Part shown: positions 33,321-41,832 of the stretch, piece after piece
How positions within the stretch are numbered: the stretch's first letter is position 1
Layout of the letters: every line of letters starts with the position of its first letter
Source: an uncultured Clostridia bacterium
Lineage (GTDB): Bacteria; Bacillota; Clostridia; TANB77; CAG-508
Direction of reading: 5' to 3'
DNA length: 45,537 bases
Assembly (NCBI GenBank): GCA_944393485.1
Contig: CALYAJ010000010.1
Span: 1-45,537, forward strand
Notes under the pieces: generated by a model
What the model was told of the DNA's origin: nothing
Database searches by the model: none
Seen by the model: only the letters and a program-made list of their open reading frames with translations
Translations under genes and position numbers: made by a program

Positions 33321-33761
33321 TTATCTTGTCGGTAAATTCTTCCACCATTCAACAGAATCTTTGGGAGCTGAAGTAATTCCCCAGAAAAATCCATTTTCAT
33401 CAGGAATAGCTGGTATCATATCCATAGCTCCAGACGAATATTCCCTTGCCACATCTGAAAGATTAACTAGAAGTCTTTTGGTCATAGGCCTTGATTCCTC
33501 GTAATGAGGTCTTACAGGTGAAGGAATTGCTCCATCTTCATTTACTTTCCATTTTGGTAATGGAAAGTTGATATTAGTTTTTCCAATAGTATTCCCCTCT
33601 ACATCATTCAGTGAAACTGTTTCCCTATATACACGTAGAGATTGCCGTTTTTCTGCACAAGTAGCACAGATTAACGGAACTGTTCCCATATAAGGCCGCC
33701 AGAGTTTTATCTCCCGCCTGCCACAAACAGCACACACATAATTGTTTGTATTATTTTTCAT
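33321..33761 (-). CDS. Zinc-ribbon protein, 146 aa, unknown function, GC-rich cassette
   Basis: Two CxxC pairs (YVCAVCGRR near residue 10 and CATCAEKR near 34) form a likely zinc ribbon. The rest has no recognised motif; the C-terminal part (SSGAMDMIPAIPDENGFFWGI... VEWWKNLPTR) is rich in aromatic and Pro. Codon use is unlike native genes (CGG and CCG used, higher GC). I chose ATG 33761 for its AAGGAGG site; an upstream ATG at 33812 lacks one. Own promoter (33833-33860) and terminator (33264-33307). A single-gene unit probably acquired by transfer. Confidence 0.78.
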   Translation of the reverse strand: MKNNTNNYVCAVCGRREIKLWRPYMGTVPLICATCAEKRQSLRVYRETVSLNDVEGNTIGKTNINFPLPKWKVNEDGAIPSPVRPHYEESRPMTKRLLVNLSDVAREYSSGAMDMIPAIPDENGFFWGITSAPKDSVEWWKNLPTR

Positions 33762-33832
33762 CTTGCATTCCTCCTTGTCAATTGACATTTGAACTTGTGT
33801 GTTGGTTATCATAATACTTTAGTAGCGTGTAC

Positions 33833-33860
33833 ATTATATCATATTTGTATAAAAAGTCAA
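33833..33860 (-). promoter_or_regulatory. Promoter for the zinc-ribbon gene
   Basis: Minus strand TTGACT (33860-33855), 16 bases, TATAAT (33838-33833). Confidence 0.7.
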
Positions 33861-33901
33861 AAAATTAATTTTTCTGGTAATTTACAAAATATTTTAAATC
33901 T

Positions 33902-34432
33902 TTATAAATTATATTTCTTTACATTATCTTTTGTAGCAAATCCATCTTTATCTGTAACTTTATTTAATAAAGTAAAACCATCCAAATGATCACATTCGTG
34001 TTGAATTAGTCTTGCAAAAAATCCATGAATTTCTTTTTCTATTTTTTTACCTTGTTCATTATAGTATTCTAATTTAATATCTTTAAATCTTTCAACTTTT
34101 CCGCGTATTACCGGTACACTTAAACATCCTTCAAATTGTATATCTGTTTCATCTGATATTTTTTCCCATTTTGGATTTATCATAGCAGTTTGTGGTATTT
34201 CTTCTGCATCTTTATAATTTATGTCTTCAATTTTAGCACCAACAACAATAATTCTTTTATTAATTCCTATTTGTGGTGCAGCTATTCCTAAGCCGTTTCC
34301 ATCTTCAAGAGTTGACTTTAAATCTTCTATAATATCTATTACATCATCATTAATATTTGTTATATCAATTTCTTCTGATATCTTATTAAGTACAGGATCT
34401 CCTACTTCTCTTACTTTTAATATTTTTCCCAT
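33902..34432 (-). CDS. def: Peptide deformylase
   Basis: Removes the formyl group from the N-terminal methionine of new proteins. The three family motifs are complete: GLGIAAPQ (residues 48-54), EGCLSVP with metal-binding Cys103 and QHECDHLDG with His145, Glu146 and His149. Length 176 aa is typical of clostridial forms. GAGGAG lies before the ATG. It stands apart from fmt or pri genes, on its own, flanked by the two GC-rich cassettes. Confidence 0.95.
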   Translation of the reverse strand: MGKILKVREVGDPVLNKISEEIDITNINDDVIDIIEDLKSTLEDGNGLGIAAPQIGINKRIIVVGAKIEDINYKDAEEIPQTAMINPKWEKISDETDIQFEGCLSVPVIRGKVERFKDIKLEYYNEQGKKIEKEIHGFFARLIQHECDHLDGFTLLNKVTDKDGFATKDNVKKYNL

Positions 34433-34491
34433 AATTTATCTCCTCATAATTAAAATATAAAATGATTATATCACTAAAAAATCAAGCATGC

Positions 34492-34523
34492 AAAAGAGCG
34501 GAGTCATCATACTCCGCTCTTTT
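34492..34523. terminator. Terminator of the 105-aa gene
   Basis: AAAAGAGCGGAGT and ACTCCGCTCTTTT form a perfect 13-bp stem with a 6-base loop, followed by T on both sides, directly before the stop codon of the gene at 34526. Confidence 0.9.
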
Positions 34524-34525
34524 GA

Positions 34526-34843
34526 TTAATACAGATGACCTTCGATTGAATCTCCTGCAAGCATCCACGCCAAATGGGAATACATAAAAAGCTCACCATC
34601 TTTATAAGGTCTGCTGCCCTGAAACTCCTCGTAATCATCCCCAGTGTCAATATCTGAGATAATCCATCTTCTGTTTTCATCCAATCTCATCTTCCGTAAA
34701 ACCGGTCCAGCAGGATTTGGGAATGCACCAGAATTTAAAAACCAAAATCCCTCTTTGCCCTCCAATAATTCCGGTTTGTTCAATAATTCTTTAAGTGTCA
34801 CAGTCTCTGCACTTAAAATTGCTTCAAATTTCTCTGTTTTCAT
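34526..34843 (-). CDS. Short protein, 105 aa, unknown function, GC-rich cassette
   Basis: Soluble, mixed alpha/beta: helix KELLNKPELLEGK, a Pro/Gly-rich loop (NSGAFPNPAGPVL), strands RRWIISDIDTGDDYEEF and the C-terminal FMYSHLAWMLAGDSIEGHLY. Codons such as CGG (VLRK) and GGC-type usage differ from native genes. AGGAGG precedes ATG 34843; an ATG at 34870 has none. Own promoter, with a perfect inverted repeat over it, and own strong terminator. Looks like a laterally acquired single-gene unit; family unknown. Confidence 0.75.
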   Translation of the reverse strand: MKTEKFEAILSAETVTLKELLNKPELLEGKEGFWFLNSGAFPNPAGPVLRKMRLDENRRWIISDIDTGDDYEEFQGSRPYKDGELFMYSHLAWMLAGDSIEGHLY

Positions 34844-34887
34844 GTATTTCCTCCTATATTCTGAAAACATTTGCTTGTTACATATAC

Positions 34888-34917
34888 AATTATAGCTTTA
34901 GCTATAATTTATGTAAA
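34888..34917 (-). promoter_or_regulatory. Promoter and palindromic operator of the 105-aa gene
   Basis: Minus strand TTTACA (34917-34912), 17 bases, TATAAT (34894-34889). A 22-base palindrome with arms ATTATAGCT/AGCTATAAT (34888-34909) covers the spacer and -10, as expected for a repressor site. Confidence 0.65.
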
Positions 34918-34949
34918 ATACAAAAAAGTAATGCAGATATAACTTTTTG

Positions 34950-35828
34950 TTATACCTGCATAAATTCTTTTTTCATTACTTTTATTAAATCTTTTAATTC
35001 TTTAAATTTATTATCAATATTTATATATATTCCAAATTCCATAGGTTCAAGTTCAAAATCAGTTTTTAATAATGCAAGTTTATTTTCTTTTAACTCATCT
35101 TGTATATATTCTTTGGTTATTATACCAATGCTATCTTCGTTTTTTAATATTCCTAGCATAGTTGTATAAGTAATATTTTTTATATTATCCATACCATCTG
35201 TAAGCTCTAGCTCTTTCATCAAATTTATTGTAGTAATTGAAGTTCTTTTAGGCGTATATATCTTTTCTTTTGCAAGTTCCTTTTTAGTAAATGTTTTATT
35301 CTTGTACCTTGAGTTTGCATTAATAACAAAAACATCATGAAGTAAACCTAATTTTATGAATTGTATCTTATTTGTATTATATATTTTCTCATCTACTTTT
35401 TTGGAAAGTACTATATCCAATTTTTGTCTTTCTAACATTTCTAGCATATCGTTAAATGTTTCATTTGTTACTTCTATTTGACTATTAGGATTAATATTAT
35501 AATATTCAGCAATACATTTTCCAAACATTCTACTTAACATTGTAACATGTGAACCTAAATTTATATTTCGACTACTTGTAAATTTTCTTTCTGCATTTAA
35601 AATAGTATTTATTGGATTAACAATTTCATCATATAATCCTTTTCCTTTTTCTGTTAATTCCATACCATATTTATTTCTTTTAAATAAAGTTATTCCTAGT
35701 TGATCTTCTAAATTTTTTATATGTTTAGTCACAGCTGGTTGTGAAATATTTAATTTTTCACTTGCCTTAGTTATATTTTTCTCTTTGGCTACAATAATAA
35801 ATATTTTATATAATTCTAAATTAATCAT
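34950..35828 (-). CDS. LysR-family transcription regulator
   Basis: N-terminal winged helix-turn-helix (about 15-60: NITKASEKLNISQPAVTKHIKNLEDQLGI... KYGMELTEKG) and a PBP-like effector domain (about 90-290). Length 292 aa is standard. ATG 35828 overlaps the previous stop by 4 bases (ATGA), with GGAGAT just before. It follows an Rsm22-like methyltransferase, an unusual partner for LysR. Target genes unknown. Confidence 0.9.
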   Translation of the reverse strand: MINLELYKIFIIVAKEKNITKASEKLNISQPAVTKHIKNLEDQLGITLFKRNKYGMELTEKGKGLYDEIVNPINTILNAERKFTSSRNINLGSHVTMLSRMFGKCIAEYYNINPNSQIEVTNETFNDMLEMLERQKLDIVLSKKVDEKIYNTNKIQFIKLGLLHDVFVINANSRYKNKTFTKKELAKEKIYTPKRTSITTINLMKELELTDGMDNIKNITYTTMLGILKNEDSIGIITKEYIQDELKENKLALLKTDFELEPMEFGIYINIDNKFKELKDLIKVMKKEFMQV

Positions 35829-36769
35829 ATTAAATCTCCACATTTTAATTTTTTTATTTTTTTGAAATTATCTTTATCTTTTTTTGTAAAAGTTTTCTCT
35901 TCTATAATTCCATTATTACATAATTTTACCTTTATAAAACCACTAGAAATATTAGGATGTCTTAATATTCTACCACCACTATTATCTATCTTTTCTTTTG
36001 AAATTGCAATATATGAGAATTTTTCATCTTCATATGGTACATCAGCATCTTTCACAAATTTATGTATTTTATTTCTTTCCACTCTAACAATCGAATGACA
36101 CCAATCATCTTTAGGTAATTTACATTCATTTTGACTAGTACAAGGTGCTAATATATTTAAATTATTATTTATTGCTAATTTTTGTATTTTCCTAATATTG
36201 CTAAATCCATCAGGAGTTCCTGGCTCAATAAATATAACAATTTTATTAAATGATTCCAAAATATTTTTTATTACATCTTCTTTTACTTCATCTTGCAATT
36301 CATTTATCATATAAGAAACTATTACTAAATCAGCTTTTTCATTTATTTTATTTTTAACAATATCTTGATTTTTCCAGTTTATATTTTTATGTTCTTCTAA
36401 TAGTTTTTGTGCCAAAGATGACATTTCATCTTCTCTTTCAATACATGTAATTTTACTAATATCTATATTGTTTAATATTGCCCATTCTCCTGCTCCGGTT
36501 CCAGAACCTATATCTAAAGCTGTTTCTATTGTTGGATTGTATTTTTTTAATGTTTCTTCTATAGCTTTATCAATTGCACAAAAAGTAGCAGGCATTCTTA
36601 TAATAGAATATGCTAATACTTCAAGCTTTTTGTTTATCAAGCTTTGGCCTTTTCTTTTTTCATTCATATATCTATTACTTAATGTTTGTGCTACCTCTTT
36701 TAAATCTGACAATTTAACATTTTGGATTTCTCTCGCAATTTTTTCTTCTAGTTCAAATGGAATTTTCAT
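35825..36769 (-). CDS. Rsm22-type SAM-dependent rRNA methyltransferase (small-subunit assembly)
   Basis: Belongs to the Rsm22/METTL17 family that assists assembly of the small ribosomal subunit. Signs: SAM-binding DIGSGTGAGEW near residue 100-110, EPGTPDGFSNI near 180, the cysteine cluster APCTSQNECKLPKDDWCHS (about 200-218) that binds an Fe-S cluster in the family, and RILRHPNISSGFIKVKLC near the end. Length 314 aa. AGGAGG precedes the ATG. In bacteria the role is less studied than in mitochondria. Confidence 0.85.
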   Translation of the reverse strand: MKIPFELEEKIAREIQNVKLSDLKEVAQTLSNRYMNEKRKGQSLINKKLEVLAYSIIRMPATFCAIDKAIEETLKKYNPTIETALDIGSGTGAGEWAILNNIDISKITCIEREDEMSSLAQKLLEEHKNINWKNQDIVKNKINEKADLVIVSYMINELQDEVKEDVIKNILESFNKIVIFIEPGTPDGFSNIRKIQKLAINNNLNILAPCTSQNECKLPKDDWCHSIVRVERNKIHKFVKDADVPYEDEKFSYIAISKEKIDNSGGRILRHPNISSGFIKVKLCNNGIIEEKTFTKKDKDNFKKIKKLKCGDLI

Positions 36770-36789
36770 TTTTCCTCCTATTATCGTTC

Positions 36790-37404
36790 TTATTGTTCAA
36801 ATTCTTTTAAGCTATTTAAAATAAACTTTACTACATCATCATCTTTAGAAGATTTATTGTTATATGCATCTTTCTCTTCTCTTGATAAATCCACAAAATA
36901 TTTTCCATCTTCTGCCATTACACTAATAGAATCCAATGGATAACCTTCATTTAAAATTGGTGAAGGCTTTTCTACAAAATAAAATTCTCCTTTTGACCAT
37001 GTATATGTTTTAGTTTCATTTCCATCAAAGATAGCCATACCATACACCCATTTAGCTTTTAAATTTCTTCCATATTTTTTTACTAATCCAGTATAGTAAT
37101 CTATCATTTCTTTATCTGAAAGCCTTTTTCCATGAACTCTTCTTACATGTGTTCCTGGTTGGTCTTCCTCATTTATTCCTTCTATATAAAGGCAATTATC
37201 CATTCCTATTGTTGGAATTTTAGCTTTTTTATAATATCCTTTAGCCTTTATAATAGCATTTTCTATTGAATTATTTCCACTTTCTTCTACCTCATCACTT
37301 ATTTTTAAATTTGCAAGAGTTTTTAGTTCAATTCCATTTTCTTTAAGTTTATCAGCATATATTTTAATTTTAGCTGGATTATTTGTTGCAAATAATACTT
37401 CCAT
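36790..37404 (-). CDS. XTP/dITP diphosphatase (RdgB/HAM1 family)
   Basis: A house-cleaning enzyme that hydrolyses non-canonical purine triphosphates such as ITP and XTP. Family motifs: LFATNNPAKIK near the start, the DNCLYIEGI segment around 70-80, and basic SREEKDAYNNKSS at the end. ATG 37404 has AAGGAGG; a longer ORF to 37434 does not. Length 204 aa is normal. It follows the ASCH gene and precedes the Rsm22 gene in a probable operon. Confidence 0.85.
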   Translation of the reverse strand: MEVLFATNNPAKIKIYADKLKENGIELKTLANLKISDEVEESGNNSIENAIIKAKGYYKKAKIPTIGMDNCLYIEGINEEDQPGTHVRRVHGKRLSDKEMIDYYTGLVKKYGRNLKAKWVYGMAIFDGNETKTYTWSKGEFYFVEKPSPILNEGYPLDSISVMAEDGKYFVDLSREEKDAYNNKSSKDDDVVKFILNSLKEFEQ

Positions 37405-37451
37405 TCTCTCCTCCTTATCTGGAAATATGACCATTTCTATTTTGTCCCATT

Positions 37452-37850
37452 TTAAATTTTAGGATATTCCCATAATCCCAAATGACCTTTAGCTTCTATT
37501 GGTTTAATCATTTCTATATCTTTTAAAATCCAAGCATATCTACCAACTGCATATTCTCCACACATAAATTCTATTGGATTTTCATTTTTTATTTTATTTA
37601 CAAAATCTTCATCCATGTATACGCAATCTACTAAATTACATTTTGCAATTATATATCCATATTTAATATCTTTATCCTGTAATAGATTAACCAAATTTTG
37701 TATTCTTTCATCTTTTTTAGGAATTTTCTTTAAACTTGTATGAATATATAATTCTCCTCTATAATTTGTTTTCCAACTTCTAGTTTCAATATACTTTATT
37801 TTTTCTTTAATTAAACTTCCCCATGGTTCCATTAATGATAATACTTTCAT
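37452..37850 (-). CDS. ASCH-domain protein
   Basis: An ASCH (PUA-like) fold protein: KVLSLMEPWGSLIKEKIKYIETRSWKTNYRGELYIHTS contains the family's GxKxxExRxxxxxxxG-like signature. Some ASCH proteins are RNA-binding or act as amidohydrolases on modified nucleosides (e.g. N4-acetylcytidine). 132 aa. AAGGAAG precedes the ATG. Sits between the queuosine-salvage gene and the NTP pyrophosphatase, both concerned with modified nucleotides. Confidence 0.8.
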   Translation of the reverse strand: MKVLSLMEPWGSLIKEKIKYIETRSWKTNYRGELYIHTSLKKIPKKDERIQNLVNLLQDKDIKYGYIIAKCNLVDCVYMDEDFVNKIKNENPIEFMCGEYAVGRYAWILKDIEMIKPIEAKGHLGLWEYPKI

Positions 37851-37878
37851 AAAATTTACTTCCTTGTTAACATTTTTA

Positions 37879-37911
37879 ATAGGAATTTTAGGACCGCTCT
37901 AAAATCCCTAT
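37879..37911. repeat. Palindromic intergenic repeat (GGACCG family)
   Basis: AATAGGAATTTTAG-GACCGCTC-TAAAATCCCTAT; an 11-12 bp stem directly after the stop of the DUF2419 gene. See 13571-13636 and 43591-43626. Confidence 0.6.
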
Positions 37912-37913
37912 CA

Positions 37914-38840
37914 CTAATAATTTGTATTTCTTGTTAAATGATATGGTTTCTTTGGTAAATTTTTATTTTTTGACATAAGCCATATATAATCATTTAAATC
38001 TATTGCCTTTATTTTGTTATCTAGTAATTCCTTAATTTTATTTATTACATAAACAACTGTTGCGCGTATTTCAACTTCATATTCTGAATTTTGTTTTATT
38101 TCTATTTTATTATCTACTAAATTTGCAAGTTCTTCATTATAACTTACCAAATTCAAAGCTCGTAATCCTTGAGGTATTTTATAATCACTACATCCTACAA
38201 GATGAGAATAATCTACTTTTATATCTTCCTTTTTTTCTCTCATATGTAAAATATCAGAAGTTAATAATTGTGCAAGTTTGTAAAAATATATTGTTTTTCC
38301 TTTATAAGTTCTTGTATCTTCAAAATCTTTGAAATTATTTATTATAAAATCAAACAATTCTTCATCAGTTTTTAAGTTATATATTGCTTTATAAAAACTT
38401 CCATTCATTTTTTCTTTTACTACATTATTAATGTTTTTTAGTATATTATATCTTTCCTTAAAAAGTGGAATTTCTATATTTCCTTTTAAATATTCTCCAA
38501 ATTTTTCTTTAGTTATATTATCAAAATTCTTATTTTCTTTTATATATTTTAACATTGCATACATTAAAGCAATTGAGCCATCTTGTTTTCCTTTTTCTGT
38601 TTGTATTTCCCATTTTGGATTTCCCCAAAACGAAAAATCAATCGCTTCAAAATAAAGTAAGAATTCTATAATTGTATCAATACTTTCATCTAATAAATTG
38701 AATGGTACATTAAATAACCAGTTTTGTATATTAACTTGTTTTACATTTTCTGCGAATTTTTTTATTTCATCGTTATTTATCTTTATATATTTTGCATTTT
38801 CTATTACAAATTCATTTGATTTAATAATCTTATTAAACAT
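37914..38840 (-). CDS. Queuosine 5'-phosphate N-glycosylase (Qng1/DUF2419), queuosine salvage
   Basis: Releases queuine from queuosine or its 5'-phosphate so that the base can be reused in tRNA. Family signatures: FWGNPKWEIQTEKGKQDGSIALMYAM near 80-105, YKGKTIYFYKLAQLLTSDIL near 185-205, GCSDYKIPQGLR near 220, EVEIRATVVYVI near 265 and the final PYHLTRNTNY. Chosen start ATG 38840 has AAAGGAGAT; an upstream ATG (38876) lacks it. Length 308 aa is normal. Bacteria that lack queuosine biosynthesis use it to obtain queuine from outside, though a queuine transporter or Tgt is not in this window. Confidence 0.85.
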   Translation of the reverse strand: MFNKIIKSNEFVIENAKYIKINNDEIKKFAENVKQVNIQNWLFNVPFNLLDESIDTIIEFLLYFEAIDFSFWGNPKWEIQTEKGKQDGSIALMYAMLKYIKENKNFDNITKEKFGEYLKGNIEIPLFKERYNILKNINNVVKEKMNGSFYKAIYNLKTDEELFDFIINNFKDFEDTRTYKGKTIYFYKLAQLLTSDILHMREKKEDIKVDYSHLVGCSDYKIPQGLRALNLVSYNEELANLVDNKIEIKQNSEYEVEIRATVVYVINKIKELLDNKIKAIDLNDYIWLMSKNKNLPKKPYHLTRNTNY

Positions 38841-38915
38841 ATATTTATCTCCTTTTGTGGTTTTAGTATATATCATAACAGTTTAAATATCAATTATTTT
38901 TAACAACAAAAACAA

Positions 38916-39060
38916 AAGGGGCATGCCTATAGTTCTATGTTCTTTTAAATAACTTGCATGCCCCGTATTTGTTCTCTCGCCAAAATTGCATAGCAATTTT
39001 GTGTGAAATTAATTTCTATAATAGAAAAATGTATAGTCTTAATAAGACTACACATTTTCA
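38916..39060. repeat. Three-hairpin dispersed repeat, copy R4
   Basis: Aligned to R2 and R3: GGCATGCC...GTTCTATG, CTTTTAAATAACTTGCATGCCCC, CTCTCGCCAAAATTGC...GCAATTTTGTGTGAAATT, TATAATAGAAAA. The final stem has a different sequence (TGTATAGTCTT/AAGACTACACA). It lies immediately 3' of the HD-domain gene. Confidence 0.7.
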
Positions 39061-39081
39061 AGTTTAAAAGAATATTTAATT

Positions 39082-39765
39082 TTATTTGTTTAATAAAGGA
39101 GCAAATTTCATTTCTCTTGCAATGAATTTTTCCTTATTTTCAAGCAATTCCTGCATTTCTTTTAAATAACTTGTATACTTCTTATCTGGAAAATACATTT
39201 TTGCATATCCGTCTTTTCCAAATTTCTTTGTAAGTTTCTTAAAAGAAAATTCAATTACTTGCTCAATCGTTGGATTTTCAGCAGCGTGTTTATCTGCTTG
39301 ATACAAAAATGAACGCTTTAGCATATTCTCTACAGAAGTTTCTCTATCTGCGGATGAAACTAATTTACCATATTCACTTCTTGCCTCATATTCAAGGCTT
39401 GCTCTGTGGTCAACGATTGCTTCCGCAACAATTTTAATTTCATCTGTTTCAAGAAATTTCTGAATTTCTTTATCTTCCAAGAACATTTCGCTTGAAACCT
39501 GCTCATGATTGTCTGGATCTTTTTTATATCCAATATCATGATAAGCTGCAATTATCAGAATTAATTTGTCTTTAAGTTGCAAATTAAATTCTTTCTTTAT
39601 TTCAAAAGATCTAAGAATTACAGTTAAAATGTGGTCTCTTCCATGTCCTCCAATATTGGTGTCATAAAGAGGTAAGACCTTATCTTCAACATAATTTATC
39701 TCTTCCTCAATTTTGTATACATCCTCACCAATATACTCATAAATTTTTTGCATTAAATCTTTCAT
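39082..39765 (-). CDS. HD-domain phosphohydrolase
   Basis: A soluble metal-dependent phosphohydrolase of the YedJ/MT1-like HD group. The HD signature is clear: GGHGRDH (H41, H45) and AAYHDIGY (H76, D77), then DHRAS near 118 and DRETSV near 140. 227 aa. AAGGAGG precedes the ATG. The gene is somewhat richer in GC than the AT-rich core. Likely partner of the deacetylase just upstream (39821), which has a 55-base gap, though a functional link is not obvious. Confidence 0.85.
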   Translation of the reverse strand: MKDLMQKIYEYIGEDVYKIEEEINYVEDKVLPLYDTNIGGHGRDHILTVILRSFEIKKEFNLQLKDKLILIIAAYHDIGYKKDPDNHEQVSSEMFLEDKEIQKFLETDEIKIVAEAIVDHRASLEYEARSEYGKLVSSADRETSVENMLKRSFLYQADKHAAENPTIEQVIEFSFKKLTKKFGKDGYAKMYFPDKKYTSYLKEMQELLENKEKFIAREMKFAPLLNK

Positions 39766-39820
39766 TTTTTTAATCCTCCTTAAAATACTCTTTTAACTTT
39801 TGTACAATTTATTATTGTAA

Positions 39821-40969
39821 CTAGTTATTTACGCCATGTTGCACAGGAATAGTATCATCTGAAATTGCAGAAAATTGATAGCTTTCTTCCTTTGCATAGT
39901 TGATAATTTGTTGCAGTGCTTCTAATGTTTGTTTATGTCCGTAGCCGTCGTGTAAGAGTACTATATTTTCTCGATTTGGTGCAATACCATCTACAAAATT
40001 TTCATAAATCTTTTCAGATGTCCTTGCACTACCGGCATCATCAACATCAACATTCCAGTCATAATAAACATAACCTTCCTGTATCACTTTTTCTGTTGCC
40101 TCTGTCATAATACCATCACAGTATTGGCTACTAACCGTGTTTGATGAACCTCCGGGAAACCGAATAAATTTTGTATCATATCCAAAATCACTTAATAGCT
40201 TATCATATAAATCATTAAAATTTTCCATCAGTACATCAATTGAAGAATAGATTTCAGCATAATCATGTGACATTCCATGAATTCCCAATGTATGCCCTTC
40301 TTCTATAATTCTTTGAATTATTGGTTTATCCTTTTCAGAATAATTTGTAATGAAAAATGTTGCTTTTACATTATTTTCTTTAAGAACATCCAAAACTTCA
40401 TTTGTTATATCAGATGGACCATCATCAAATGTAAGATAAACATCACCTGTTGCCAAAATCATCCTACGCTTCTCTATAGTCGTATTTCCTGAAGAATCTG
40501 TTGCTGTATAAACAAATTCGTATTCAGTATCAGAGATTTTATTTATATCTCTTTTTGCTCTTAAATCCATATCATAATTGTCTGTTACAATTACACCTGG
40601 ATCTTTATTTTCCAGATTTTCAAAGTTTTTTAAATAGATAACATTTCCCTCATTCAAATGAATTTCTGGAGCAATTTTATCTTTGACATTTACTATTTGT
40701 TTGGTTTTCTTCCCCTCCCATTTGTATGTAATTTCATACTCTCCTGGTACATCTGTATTTACCTCTCCAATAATTTTTACTTTATCTGAAATGTCAATTC
40801 CCAGATAAGTAACTTTTGAGGTATTCTCAAATTTTTCACCTACTCCAATTTCAATATTTTTGTTTTCAACTGAAATTGGTATTACCAGTATAATTAATAG
40901 CAGAAGAATTATTAGAACTTCTACAACCCATGCAAGATTTTGACTTTTCCTTTTCCGTCTTCTTGACAT
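39821..40969 (-). CDS. Polysaccharide deacetylase with N-terminal anchor and Ig-like domain
   Basis: Same architecture as the 158-1168 protein: membrane helix (about 14-32), DUF5011 Ig-like region (about 40-170) and a NodB deacetylase domain with LTFDDGPSDIT (about 180), a GIHGMSHDYAE metal segment and FIRFPGGSSN. GGGAG precedes the ATG. 382 aa. The catalytic set looks complete. Probably acts on peptidoglycan or an exopolysaccharide. No promoter is obvious in the 235-base upstream gap. Confidence 0.88.
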   Translation of the reverse strand: MSRRRKRKSQNLAWVVEVLIILLLLIILVIPISVENKNIEIGVGEKFENTSKVTYLGIDISDKVKIIGEVNTDVPGEYEITYKWEGKKTKQIVNVKDKIAPEIHLNEGNVIYLKNFENLENKDPGVIVTDNYDMDLRAKRDINKISDTEYEFVYTATDSSGNTTIEKRRMILATGDVYLTFDDGPSDITNEVLDVLKENNVKATFFITNYSEKDKPIIQRIIEEGHTLGIHGMSHDYAEIYSSIDVLMENFNDLYDKLLSDFGYDTKFIRFPGGSSNTVSSQYCDGIMTEATEKVIQEGYVYYDWNVDVDDAGSARTSEKIYENFVDGIAPNRENIVLLHDGYGHKQTLEALQQIINYAKEESYQFSAISDDTIPVQHGVNN

Positions 40970-41204
40970 ATATTTACTCTCCCTTTCTTATAATCTGCTG
41001 AAATTATTATGCGTAACTATCCTCCTCTATAAAAATTATTTTACAGAATATATCAGCTTCTTCTGTAGTATAGTATTTTATCACCAGATAATTTAAAAGT
41101 AAATATTTTGGAATAGTATATCAAAAAACTTCTTACTATGTATGATTAAACAAAAATATCACCCGTATAATATATTACAATTGATGTCTCTAACATATTC
41201 ATAA

Positions 41205-41822
41205 TTAATTATTAATATTATCTCCAAATATCAATCCTTTTTTATTTAAAATAGTAAATTTGCCATCACTATATTCTAATTCTGTTGTTGCTAAATCTTC
41301 CATTCCTTCTATTTTTTTATTTTCCTTAAATATATTTTTATAAATACTTCTATAAACTCCTCCATGTGTAACTATAGCAATTGTATTTAAACCTTTACTT
41401 TTTTCAATGATTTCATTTATTCCATTTTCAACACGTTTATCAAACTCTTTTATATCTTCTCCACCTAAAAAAGATGTTCCTAAATAATATCCTGTATTTT
41501 TATATTCTGGCATATTAAAAACATAGCTAAATATAATTTTTGCTTTTTCTTTATTTACACCAGATAATATTCCATATGAATTACATTCTCTAATATTATC
41601 TATAATTTCTATATCTACATTTATTTTTTTATTTAAAATTTCAGCAGTTTGATATGCTCTTTTATATGGACTAGCATAAATTTTCTCTATACCAAAATTT
41701 TGTATGTCATATTCTTCCACTTTTTTTATACCATTTTGAGATAAATCAAAATCTGCTATACCTCCATAGCAATCTTCTATGTCATCTATTGATTCACTAT
41801 GTCTTATTAAAAAAATTTTCAT
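41205..41822 (-). CDS. Histidine phosphatase (phosphoglycerate-mutase-like)
   Basis: Branch-2 type of the histidine phosphatase superfamily: LIRHSES (catalytic His8), YASPYKRAYQTAEI, and VTHGGVYRS (second His). 205 aa. AAGGAG before the ATG. Final gene of the hydrolase operon. Confidence 0.85.
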   Translation of the reverse strand: MKIFLIRHSESIDDIEDCYGGIADFDLSQNGIKKVEEYDIQNFGIEKIYASPYKRAYQTAEILNKKINVDIEIIDNIRECNSYGILSGVNKEKAKIIFSYVFNMPEYKNTGYYLGTSFLGGEDIKEFDKRVENGINEIIEKSKGLNTIAIVTHGGVYRSIYKNIFKENKKIEGMEDLATTELEYSDGKFTILNKKGLIFGDNINN

Positions 41823-41832
41823 ATTTTACTCC

